Source: Rhizobium mayense
GTDB lineage: Bacteria; Pseudomonadota; Alphaproteobacteria; Rhizobiales; Rhizobiaceae
Assembly (NCBI RefSeq): GCF_030272705.1
Contig: NZ_JARFYM010000008.1
Span: 124,001 to 188,000 of the forward strand
Reading direction: 5' to 3'
Length of the DNA stretch: 64,000 bases
In this document: positions 1-9,619 of the stretch, piece by piece
Layout of the letters: each line of letters begins with the position of its first letter
Numbering within the stretch: position 1 is the stretch's first letter
Program-made: the position numbers and the translations under genes
Notes under the pieces: model-generated
Database searches by the model: none
Seen by the model: the letters and a program-made list of their open reading frames with translations, nothing else
Told to the model about the DNA's origin: nothing

Positions 1-714
1 CGCGAAATCATTTTCGATACGGAAACGACCGGCCTCGACAACAGAGCCGACCGAGTCATCGAAATCGGCGGTATCGAGCTCTTTAATCATTTTCCGACCG
101 GCAAGACCATTCATCTCTATATCAATCCCGGCGACCGAAAGGTTCATCCGGATGCACTTGCCGTGCATGGCATCACCGACGAGTTCCTGCAAGACAAGCC
201 GGCCTTTGCCGATGTCGTCGATCAAATCCTCGACTTCTTCGGCGAAGCCAAATGGATCGCCCATAACGCGACTTTCGATATGGGCTTCGTCAATGCCGAA
301 TTTGCCAGGCTCGGGCGGCCACCGATTCTGCCCGACACAGTGATCGATACGCTGGCCATGGCGCGGCGCAAACATCCGATGGGACCGAACTCACTGGACG
401 CGCTCTGCCGACGCTATGGCATCGACAATTCCCACCGCACCAAACACGGCGCGCTTCTCGACTCCGAACTGCTGGCCGAAGTCTATATCGAAATGATCGG
501 CGGCAGGCAGACCGCCCTTGGTCTCGGCAGCATCAACGGTTCCTCCGCACGGTCTCGTCAGGTCGAGGATATGGACGAGATGGTTGGGGATATCCTGGTG
601 CGGCCGAGGCCATTGGCTAGCAGACTGAGCCAGGCCGAGCTGGAAAATCATGCCGCACTGATCGGTAAGCTCGGGGAAAAAGGCATATGGTCGAAATACC
701 GCACCTCGAACTGA
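1..714 (+). CDS. dnaQ: DNA polymerase III epsilon subunit (3'-5' proofreading exonuclease), 5' end cut off
   Basis: The reading frame is open from the first base, so the start codon lies outside the window and only a few N-terminal residues are missing. The DEDDh exonuclease motifs are visible: FDTETTG (Exo I) at the very start, HNATFDMGF (Exo II) and HGALLDSELL (Exo III epsilon, His and Asp four residues apart). The protein proofreads within the replicative polymerase core by binding the alpha subunit and removing mispaired 3' nucleotides. A C-terminal tail of about 60 residues after the nuclease domain would carry the alpha-binding segment. It is convergent with secB and ends just before a strong bidirectional terminator. 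Confidence 0.93.
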   Translation, partial: REIIFDTETTGLDNRADRVIEIGGIELFNHFPTGKTIHLYINPGDRKVHPDALAVHGITDEFLQDKPAFADVVDQILDFFGEAKWIAHNATFDMGFVNAEFARLGRPPILPDTVIDTLAMARRKHPMGPNSLDALCRRYGIDNSHRTKHGALLDSELLAEVYIEMIGGRQTALGLGSINGSSARSRQVEDMDEMVGDILVRPRPLASRLSQAELENHAALIGKLGEKGIWSKYRTSN

Positions 715-733
715 GGAAATTTCAAGCCCAATA

Positions 734-764
734 AAAAAGCCCGGATCGAAATCCGGGCTTTTTG
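734..764. terminator. Bidirectional rho-independent terminator between dnaQ and secB
   Basis: A GC-rich perfect stem (AAGCCCGGAT / ATCCGGGCTT) with a CGAA tetraloop is flanked by an A-run on the left and a T-run on the right. It can therefore terminate dnaQ on the plus strand and secB on the minus strand. Confidence 0.85.
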
Positions 765-790
765 TTCCATCGATGGAAAAGGCCGAAGAC

Positions 791-1273
791 TTAGTTCGGA
801 ACTGCCTGGACCTGGGCGCGGGCCTGTTCTTCGGCGACACGCTGCGAGAACATCTGGGCGAAATCGATCGGGTCGATCATCAGCGGCGGGAAGCCGCCAT
901 TGCGGGTGACGTCGGCGATGATCTGACGGGCGAAGGGGAACAGCAGGCGCGGGCATTCGATGAAGAGCAGCGGCAACATGTGTTCCTGCGGGAAACCGGT
1001 GACGCGGAAGACGCCGCCATAGACCAGCTCGGTGTGGAAGAGAACCCGGTCACCATCCTTGGCTTCGGCATTCAGCGTCAAGACGACGTCGAAATCTGCT
1101 TCCGACAGCGGGTTGGCGTTGACGTTGACATTGATGTTGATATCGGGGGCGTTTTCCCGGGCCTGCAGCGAGCGCGGAGCACCAGGATTTTCGAAGGAAA
1201 GATCCTTGGTGTATTGAGCAAGGATGGAAAGGCTCGGGTTGGTTGCGCCGTTGCCGCTGTTCTCGTTGGCCAT
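791..1273 (-). CDS. secB: Protein-export chaperone SecB
   Basis: The 160-residue product matches the whole SecB family: an N-terminal polar tail, the beta-sheet core with ININVNVNA and [11 protein letters not shown], and the conserved C-terminal stretch around [14 protein letters not shown]. SecB is a cytoplasmic homotetramer that keeps preproteins unfolded and hands them to SecA for Sec export. The rhizobial form has a short Ala/Gln-rich tail. The gene is transcribed away from fxsA's 3' end, with about 94 bp between them, so it probably has its own promoter. No unusual feature is seen. Confidence 0.95.
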   Translation of the reverse strand: MANENSGNGATNPSLSILAQYTKDLSFENPGAPRSLQARENAPDININVNVNANPLSEADFDVVLTLNAEAKDGDRVLFHTELVYGGVFRVTGFPQEHMLPLLFIECPRLLFPFARQIIADVTRNGGFPPLMIDPIDFAQMFSQRVAEEQARAQVQAVPN

Positions 1274-1367
1274 GGGGGTTTCCTCTGACGTCTATGGGTG
1301 TCGCCATCTAGCATTTCGAATAAGGGCTTACAACCCTTGAGGCTTCGGCCATTTTGGCCCCTTTGCC

Positions 1368-1898
1368 TTATTCTTCAAGGCGTTTTTGGTCGGACCAGGG
1401 CGAGTTGCGATTGGGCTCGCGATGAAAATCGGTCTCGTCGAGATCGACCACATGCCCCGGTCCACGCGGCCGGCTTTGCGGGCCGGGACCTGGGTTCGGG
1501 CCTTGTCCAGCTCCACGTCTGAAGGCGCGTGAGCTGCCCAGGACGACAATCCGCTTGCGCAGGACCTTCCAGGCAAGCTCGCGCACCGCCGGAATGAAGA
1601 GCAGCAAACCGATAATATCAGAAATGAAGCCGGGTAGCATCAGGAGGAACGCGGCGACAACGATCATGGCGCCATGAACCATCTCCCGTCCGGGGTCGCC
1701 GCCATTGCGGCTTTCAGCCGAAATGCGCTGCAGGATGCCGATGCCCTGTATTCTGAGGAGGGCCGCGCCCAGGAGAGCACTGAGGATAACCAGCGCCAAT
1801 GTCGCCCAGACGCCGATCATCTTGCCGACGATGATGAAGCCGGCGATTTCAGCAAGCGGCATCAAAAAGACGAAGATAGGAACAAGGGATAGGCGCAT
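1368..1898 (-). CDS. fxsA: FxsA family cytoplasmic membrane protein
   Basis: A 176-residue protein whose first 100 or so residues are hydrophobic, with segments such as LVPIFVFLMPLAEIAGF, WATLALVILSALLGAALL and IVVAAFLLMLPGFISDIIG. The last begins the diagnostic LPGFxSDxxG signature of FxsA. The C-terminal tail is polar and rich in Gly, Pro and Arg. In E. coli, FxsA overproduction relieves phage T7 F-exclusion; its normal role is not known. It is divergent from the tim44-like gene, so 1899-2043 is the shared promoter region, where I see no clear operator. Confidence 0.85.
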   Translation of the reverse strand: MRLSLVPIFVFLMPLAEIAGFIIVGKMIGVWATLALVILSALLGAALLRIQGIGILQRISAESRNGGDPGREMVHGAMIVVAAFLLMLPGFISDIIGLLLFIPAVRELAWKVLRKRIVVLGSSRAFRRGAGQGPNPGPGPQSRPRGPGHVVDLDETDFHREPNRNSPWSDQKRLEE

Positions 1899-2043
1899 GT
1901 TAACGTGTCCTGAAAGCGGGCTTGTATGCTCAGCGTTAGTCCATCGCGCATAATAAAGATACCAGTCCGCTATTTGAATGATAGATGGATGCGGACTATA
2001 TGGGAATTGAAACTCTCAAATTTAACGGTGGTTCCGACACGAG

Positions 2044-2745
2044 ATGGGTGCAAACGACTTTGTGACGATCTTTTTCCTGGTGGCGGCGGTGCTGATTTTC
2101 TTTCAGCTGCGTAGCGTCCTTGGCCGCCGTACGGGGAATGAGAAGCCGCCGCGCGATCTCTATGGTTCTCCCGATTCGGCAACCGGCCCGACCGCGCCCG
2201 ATGCCGGCAAGGTGGTGACCCTGCCGCGCCGCGATGCCGCCGAGGACGAAGATCGCTTTGCCGCCATCGATGCATTTGCGGCAGCCGGTACGGCGCTCAA
2301 TGATTCGCTGCGCGAACTGAACAAGGCCGACCCCAGCTTCAATCCGAAGGAATTCGTCAATGGCGCGCGCATGGCCTATGAGATGATCGTCATGGCTTTT
2401 GCTGATGGCGACCGCAAGGCGCTGAAGGGCCTGTTGTCGCGCGAAGTCTACGAGGGCTTCGATGCCGCCATAACCGAGCGCGAAACCAAGGGCGAAAAGG
2501 TAAAGTCCACTTTCGTCGGCATCGACAAGGCTGACATCCTCAGCGCCGAGATGAAGGGAACGGAAGCTTTCGTGACGATGCGCATCGTCAGCCAGATGAT
2601 TTCGGCGACTTACGATAAGGCCGGCGCTTTGATCGACGGTGACGCCGAAGCGGTAGCCGAGATCAGCGATCTCTGGACCTTTGCTCGCGACAGCCGTTCG
2701 CGCGATCCGAACTGGAAACTGGTGGCGACCGAATCCGAACAATGA
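2044..2745 (+). CDS. Tim44/TimA-like membrane-anchored protein
   Basis: A 233-residue protein with a single N-terminal membrane segment (FVTIFFLVAAVLIFFQL), a low-complexity linker, and a C-terminal Tim44-like domain (about residues 85-230) containing KEFVNGARMAYEMIVMAF and a KGLLSREVYEGF stretch. Mitochondrial Tim44 tethers Hsp70 to the import channel. Alphaproteobacterial homologues are membrane proteins whose role is not settled. The start is supported by family length; the Shine-Dalgarno is weak. Its stop overlaps the mltA start by 4 bp (ATGA), which implies translational coupling with a murein hydrolase. It is the first gene of the tim44-mltA-smr-xre operon. Confidence 0.85.
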   Translation: MGANDFVTIFFLVAAVLIFFQLRSVLGRRTGNEKPPRDLYGSPDSATGPTAPDAGKVVTLPRRDAAEDEDRFAAIDAFAAAGTALNDSLRELNKADPSFNPKEFVNGARMAYEMIVMAFADGDRKALKGLLSREVYEGFDAAITERETKGEKVKSTFVGIDKADILSAEMKGTEAFVTMRIVSQMISATYDKAGALIDGDAEAVAEISDLWTFARDSRSRDPNWKLVATESEQ

Positions 2746-3860
2746 CTATCCCATCGCAGGACTTCAGGCTTGAGCCGGCAACCTTCGCCGATCTGAAGGG
2801 CTGGAAGGACGACGATCCTTCCAGCCTTTTTCGTGCCATGAGGGACTGTCGAGCCCATATCAGGGACGTGAAGCCCTACCGCACCGGCGCTGCCGGCCTG
2901 ACCGTGAATGATCTGCTGACCCTGCTCGACGAGGCGGAAGGCTTTGAGCCCAAGGACGCAGCCGAAGCTCGTACGTTTTTCGAGGAGCGCTGCCGGCCCT
3001 TCTTCATTCGCCGCGGCGACGGCGCTAGAGGCTTCGTGACCGCCTTCTACGAGCCGGAGATCGCAGTCTCCGCAACGCCGGATGAGATCTATCGCTATCC
3101 CTTCTATCGCCGCCCGGATGATCTGATCGATCTTGATGATAGCAACCGGCCTGCGGAGCTTGACCCATCCTACATGTTCGGTCGTCTCGAAGACGGCATC
3201 GTGTCCACCTATCCCGACCGTGGCGAGATCGATCGCGGTTATCTGCAGGGCAAAGGCCTGGAGATCGCCTGGGCGAAATCCAAGGTGGATGTCTTCTTTG
3301 TGCATGTGCAGGGTGCAGCGAGGCTGCGCTATCCCGATGGGCACATGGGCCGAATCACCTATGCCGCAAAGGCCGGCCATCCCTTTTCGGCCGTCGGCCG
3401 TCTGCTGATCGAACGCGGTGTGCTCGACCGGGCGACGATTTCAATGCAGACAATCCGCAATTGGCTCTACGCTCATCCGCAGGAAGTCGATGAGGTTCTC
3501 TGGCATAACCGGTCCTACATTTTCTTCCGCGAGGCCGATGTCAGCGATCCGGCGCTCGGGCCGATCGCAGCGGCAAAGGTACCTTTAGTCGCGGGCCGCT
3601 CGCTGGCGGTCGACCGGCTGATCCATACCTTCGGCTTTCCTTTCTTCATCCAGTCGGAAAGTCTGAAGCATCTCGATAACGGCGGGCCTTTTGGGCGGCT
3701 GATGCTGGCGCTCGACACGGGCTCGGCGATCGTCGGCCCGGCGCGCGGGGATATCTTTACCGGTTCTGGCTACGATGCCGGAGAGCTTGCCGGTACCGTG
3801 CGCAACGACGCGGATTTTTATATACTGGTTCCGAAGGCGGCAGCTCAGAGGTTTGGCTGA
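2742..3860 (+). CDS. mltA: Membrane-bound lytic murein transglycosylase A (MltA family)
   Basis: A 372-residue protein covering the MltA domain (roughly residues 90-260) and the C-terminal 3D domain. The 3D motif LDTGSAIVGPARGDIF contains the likely catalytic Asp near residue 325, equivalent to the acid of E. coli MltA. The enzyme cleaves MurNAc-GlcNAc bonds to give 1,6-anhydro ends. I see no convincing lipoprotein signal or lipobox at this N-terminus, so export may depend on a start or signal I do not recognise. It overlaps the tim44-like gene by 4 bp and the smr gene by 1 bp (TGATG). Confidence 0.9.
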   Translation: MTIPSQDFRLEPATFADLKGWKDDDPSSLFRAMRDCRAHIRDVKPYRTGAAGLTVNDLLTLLDEAEGFEPKDAAEARTFFEERCRPFFIRRGDGARGFVTAFYEPEIAVSATPDEIYRYPFYRRPDDLIDLDDSNRPAELDPSYMFGRLEDGIVSTYPDRGEIDRGYLQGKGLEIAWAKSKVDVFFVHVQGAARLRYPDGHMGRITYAAKAGHPFSAVGRLLIERGVLDRATISMQTIRNWLYAHPQEVDEVLWHNRSYIFFREADVSDPALGPIAAAKVPLVAGRSLAVDRLIHTFGFPFFIQSESLKHLDNGGPFGRLMLALDTGSAIVGPARGDIFTGSGYDAGELAGTVRNDADFYILVPKAAAQRFG

Positions 3861-4444
3861 TGGCTTCAGAACGGCAGACCAAGGAACGAAAGCTCAGCAC
3901 GGACGAACGCATTCTCTGGGGCAAAGTGGCGAAAAGTACTCGGCCAATGCCAGGGCGACTTGCGGATTTAGAGGCTTTTGACGAGGTTCTGGCGGCAGAG
4001 GCGCAGGCAGAGGAAACCGCCCGCGCCGAGAAGGCGAAAGCCACGGCAGCGTCCGTCGACGTGCAAGTCCCGCCACCGCCGGCAAAACAACCTTCCGGCA
4101 CGCACCATCCGCTGGAGCGGCCGGTCAAGCGCAAGATCGCCAAGGGCCGGCTGGCGCTGGAAGCGCGGATCGATCTGCACGGCCTGATCCAGAGCGAGGC
4201 GCATACCATGTTGCTGGATTTCCTCCTCAGGGCGCACGAACGCGGTCTTCGCCATGTGCTTGTCATCACCGGCAAGGGCAGTTCCATGGGCAGCGACGGC
4301 GCCTTGAAGCGCGCAGTGCCGATGTGGTTCTCCAAGCCGGAATTCCGCTTCCTGATTTCGTCGTACGAGACGGCGGCGCAACATCATGGCGGCGACGGTG
4401 CCCTCTATATCCGACTGTCGCGACTGAAAGGGGATAGGCTGTGA
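3860..4444 (+). CDS. Smr/MutS2-type domain protein
   Basis: A 194-residue protein with a charged, Ala/Lys-rich N-terminal half and a C-terminal Smr domain (about residues 105-190). The domain shows the family landmarks: the IDLHGL motif, VLVITGKGSS, then a basic and aromatic stretch. Smr domains are small nucleases or nucleic-acid-binding modules; the stand-alone proteobacterial form resembles YdaL/SmrA, and its cellular role is uncertain. The gene shares 1 bp with mltA and 4 bp (GTGA) with the following xre gene, so all are probably translated from one message. Confidence 0.85.
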   Translation: MASERQTKERKLSTDERILWGKVAKSTRPMPGRLADLEAFDEVLAAEAQAEETARAEKAKATAASVDVQVPPPPAKQPSGTHHPLERPVKRKIAKGRLALEARIDLHGLIQSEAHTMLLDFLLRAHERGLRHVLVITGKGSSMGSDGALKRAVPMWFSKPEFRFLISSYETAAQHHGGDGALYIRLSRLKGDRL

Positions 4445-4806
4445 CCCCGTTCGGCGAGGCGGTACGAAAACTCAGGGCGCGCAAGGGCGTCTCGCAGAAG
4501 GAAATGGCCGCGGCGCTGAATGTGACTCCGGCTTATTTATCTGCCTTAGAACATGGAAAGCGCGGCACGCCGACCTTCGATTTGCTGCAGCGCATCGCCG
4601 GATACTTCAACATCATCTGGGACGAGGCAGAGGAATTATTCCTGCTGGCGCGTTTTTCCGACCCGCGCGTCGTCATCGATACCTCAGGCCTGGCGCCGGA
4701 ATATACCGCCTTCGTCAATCGGTTGGCGGGCCGGATTCGCAGCCTCGACGCGGCCACGATCGGGGAGCTGTCCCAGCTTCTCGAAAATGCCGGCAAAAGC
4801 GGCTGA
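4441..4806 (+). CDS. XRE-family helix-turn-helix regulator
   Basis: A small protein of 121 residues starting with GTG, preceded by an AGGGGA Shine-Dalgarno inside the smr gene. Residues 5-60 form a Cro/CI-type HTH: KGVSQKEMAAALNVTPAYLS followed by LEHGKRGTP, the usual recognition helix and turn. The remainder is a helical tail (EYTAFVNRLAGRIRSL) that may dimerise. Its target is unknown. It closes the tim44-mltA-smr-xre operon about 150 bp before gyrB, so autoregulation or control of the neighbouring operon are the simplest guesses. Confidence 0.85.
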   Translation: MTPFGEAVRKLRARKGVSQKEMAAALNVTPAYLSALEHGKRGTPTFDLLQRIAGYFNIIWDEAEELFLLARFSDPRVVIDTSGLAPEYTAFVNRLAGRIRSLDAATIGELSQLLENAGKSG

Positions 4807-4853
4807 AAACCGCCTTAATCCCCTGCTTTATGCCTGTTTTGGGGGCCTTCTGT

Positions 4854-4883
4854 TTGGAAGTTCGGGGCGAAACATCCTATATT
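4854..4883 (+). promoter_or_regulatory. Candidate sigma-70-type promoter for gyrB
   Basis: TTGGAA (4854-4859) and TATATT (4878-4883) are separated by 18 bp and lie about 70 bp before the gyrB start. This is a match by eye only; no transcription start is known. Confidence 0.35.
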
Positions 4884-4912
4884 CAGGGAAAGAAAAACCG
4901 CTGATTCGGTAG

Positions 4913-7390
<2,478 letters not shown>

Positions 7391-7410
7391 TAGGCAATTT
7401 CTGAATATGA

Positions 7411-7447
7411 AAAAAGGGCCCGCCTGAACGACAGGCGGGCCTTTTCA
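7411..7447. terminator. Bidirectional terminator between gyrB and the nitroreductase gene
   Basis: An A-run is followed by GGCCCGCCTG, a short AACGA loop, CAGGCGGGCC and a T-run. The stem is perfect and serves the convergent genes on both strands. Confidence 0.85.
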
Positions 7448-7459
7448 TTTCAAGATCAA

Positions 7460-8059
7460 TTACTTGGCGATGAAAGTGCCATTGAAGGCAAGTTCGGAAA
7501 GCGGCTTGCGCTGGCTCGGCACTTCGCGCTCCCTGAGCTTTTCTGGAAGCTGGTTCTTGTCGCCGATCTTACCGATTGCAACGGCGGCCTCGACACGGAA
7601 GCCATCCGGAATGCCGAGAACCTCATAGGCCTTGTCGACATGGAAGCCGGTCATGCCATGGGCCTCGTAGCCGGCTAGATGGGCCTGCATCGCCATAAAA
7701 CCCCAGGCCGTGCCGGCGTCGAAGGAATGGCTGTAGTTCAGCTTCTGCTCCGCCGAACCGAGTTCGCCATTATGTGTACGCGACACCACAAAAAGGAGGG
7801 CGGCGGCCGACCTGACCCAGCCCTGGTTGAATTCCACCAACACGCTCAGGAACTTGTCCCAATTTTCCGAGCCGCGCAGCGCGTAGACGAAGCGCCAGGG
7901 CTGCAGATTGGAGGACGACGGCGCCCAATGGGCGGCTTCCAATATGGTCAACAGGTCGGCCTCCGGCATGGATTCATTGGAATAGGCACGCGGCGACCAA
8001 CGGTCGAGGAAGAGCTTGTCGATCGGATATTGCGACTCGCGGGAATTGCTGGACGTCAT
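7460..8059 (-). CDS. Nitroreductase-family flavoprotein
   Basis: A 199-residue protein of the FMN-dependent nitroreductase superfamily. It begins with the typical RWSPRAYSNE segment (FMN phosphate contacts by Arg/Ser/Arg), has AHWAPSSSNLQPWRFV in the first third and a VEAAVAIGKIG strand with a basic tail near the end. Such enzymes form homodimers and reduce nitro compounds, quinones or enals with NAD(P)H. The substrate cannot be read from the sequence. It lies near DUF2218 and a glutathionyl-hydroquinone reductase, which hints at a quinone or xenobiotic theme. The ATG at 8059 is the only reasonable start. Confidence 0.85.
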   Translation of the reverse strand: MTSSNSRESQYPIDKLFLDRWSPRAYSNESMPEADLLTILEAAHWAPSSSNLQPWRFVYALRGSENWDKFLSVLVEFNQGWVRSAAALLFVVSRTHNGELGSAEQKLNYSHSFDAGTAWGFMAMQAHLAGYEAHGMTGFHVDKAYEVLGIPDGFRVEAAVAIGKIGDKNQLPEKLREREVPSQRKPLSELAFNGTFIAK

Positions 8060-8140
8060 AGGGTTCTTTCCATCTGTGAGAGCAGTCGCGGACCGTTGGG
8101 AGCGGGCAAGGCGACTGGCATTGGAGGATACGAAGCGAAC

Positions 8141-8440
8141 CTATACCCTGCCTGTATCCACAGTCCAGATCACGACGAGCTCTTCGCGAAAGGCGAATCG
8201 TTTGAGGTGATCAGCCACCACATTCTGCATGCGCTCGAGGTCCTGCGGATTTTCGACATGCAGGGTCATCAGCAAGGTGGATGCATCGGCAGCAAACTCG
8301 ACGGAGGATTCCGGGCTGAACGGCACCTTCCCGGCGACCTCGTTGAATTCGACGGTTAATCTATGGCTCCAGTGCTTGCAGAGCTGCTGCAGATAGCGGC
8401 TGGCATGGTCGGTTTTCACGGAAGAAACGGACGTAGGCAT
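8141..8440 (-). CDS. DUF2218 family protein
   Basis: A protein of 99 residues that matches the small DUF2218 family over its full length: KTDHASRYLQQLCKHWSHR at the start, then a predicted alpha/beta fold with LLMTLHVENPQDLERMQ and an ELVVIWT strand at the end. I placed the start at the ATG at 8440; the frame runs further upstream to 8695 but that part overlaps the promoter region and the divergent gene. Family members often sit next to iron-uptake or redox genes; no function is established. It is divergent from the glutathionyl-hydroquinone reductase gene. Confidence 0.75.
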   Translation of the reverse strand: MPTSVSSVKTDHASRYLQQLCKHWSHRLTVEFNEVAGKVPFSPESSVEFAADASTLLMTLHVENPQDLERMQNVVADHLKRFAFREELVVIWTVDTGRV

Positions 8441-8465
8441 ATGGTGCTCCGATAACTTGAATTTA

Positions 8466-8518
8466 GTAGACAAGTTTATGCATGGCGCATCCGGCCTTGC
8501 AAGGTAGACAGTCTGTTT
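8466..8518. promoter_or_regulatory. Two related half-palindromic sites in the DUF2218 / GST divergent promoter region
   Basis: GTAGACAAGTTTA (8466-8478) and GTAGACAGTCTGTTT (8504-8518) share the same GTAGACA core, and the second is close to a dyad (AGACAGTCTGTT). The arrangement resembles paired sites of a TetR-type repressor, but this is a visual impression only. Confidence 0.25.
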
Positions 8519-8600
8519 CAACATTGCGTTATTTCGGTGAAGCCCTATTTCGCTATGATCCCATCCTCGGAGAACATGTGCGCAAAATGGAGACAGAGCC

Positions 8601-9554
8601 GTGCTGGTGAACGGAAAGTGGATGGAAGACTGGCAGCCGGTCCAGGCCAAGGATGAGAAGGGCGGCTTCGTTCGCCAGATCTCAAGTTTCCGCAATTGGG
8701 TGACGCCGGACGGACGGCCGGGGCCAACAGGCGAGGGTGGTTTTGCAGCCGAAGCTGACCGTTACCATCTCTATGTCGCACTGATCTGCCCTTGGGCGTC
8801 GCGCACTCTGATCGGCCGCAAGCTGAAGGGCTTGGAGGACGTCATTTCCGTCTCGGTGGTGGAGCCGGCCTTGACTAAGCAAGGCTGGCGGTTCGGCGCC
8901 TATCCCGGTTCGACTGCGGATGCGGTCAACGGCTTCACCTATATGCACGAGATCTATACCAAGGCCGACCCGCATATCTCCGGCCGCGCCACCGTGCCGG
9001 TGCTCTGGGACAAGCGGAAAGGCACTATCGTCAACAACGAATCCGCCGATATTCTTCGCATGCTGAACGATGGTTTCGGCACTCTCGCCCGTAATCCGAT
9101 CGATCTTTATCCGGCAGGCAAGCGCGAAGAGATCGATGCTTTCAACGCCCGCATCTATCCTGTCCTCAATAACGGTGTCTACCGCACCGGTTTTGCGACG
9201 ACGCAGATCGCCTATGAGGAGGCCTTTAACGAGGTATTTAATTGCCTTGATTGGGTCGAGACGGAGCTGGAAGGCAAACAGTTTCTGTTCGCCGATCATC
9301 CGACCGAAAGCGATATCAGGCTTTTCGTCACCCTCGTCCGATTCGACGTCGCCTATCACGGCCTCTTCAAATGCAATCTCCGCCGCCTGTCGGACTATGC
9401 CAATCTCCAGTCCTTCTGCCGTCGCATGTTCGACTGGCCCGGCATCGCCGAAACCGTCAGCTTTGACCACATCAAGCGCGGTTACTACTCGATAGCGACG
9501 CTCAATCCGACCGGAATTGTGCCGCTAGGCCCAGCGCTCGACGAGCTCTTCTGA
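8601..9554 (+). CDS. Glutathionyl-hydroquinone reductase (Xi-class glutathione transferase)
   Basis: A 317-residue protein of the YqjG/ECM4/PcpF group. The N-terminal thioredoxin-fold domain carries the catalytic CPWA motif (ALICPWASRT, Cys63) typical of Xi-class GSTs; the C-terminal all-helical domain contains ESDIRLFVTLVRFD. These enzymes reduce glutathionyl-hydroquinones to hydroquinones with a second glutathione. The start is GTG with GGAG about 9 bp upstream. It may protect against quinones formed from plant phenolics, which is an inference. It is divergent from DUF2218 and followed 65 bp later by a decarboxylase gene in the same direction. Confidence 0.9.
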   Translation: MLVNGKWMEDWQPVQAKDEKGGFVRQISSFRNWVTPDGRPGPTGEGGFAAEADRYHLYVALICPWASRTLIGRKLKGLEDVISVSVVEPALTKQGWRFGAYPGSTADAVNGFTYMHEIYTKADPHISGRATVPVLWDKRKGTIVNNESADILRMLNDGFGTLARNPIDLYPAGKREEIDAFNARIYPVLNNGVYRTGFATTQIAYEEAFNEVFNCLDWVETELEGKQFLFADHPTESDIRLFVTLVRFDVAYHGLFKCNLRRLSDYANLQSFCRRMFDWPGIAETVSFDHIKRGYYSIATLNPTGIVPLGPALDELF

Positions 9555-9619
9555 TACTCGACCGTCTTTGAAAACCCGTCTAAGGTCCGCCTCGCTTTCA
9601 TGGAATAAGGAGGAAAGCC

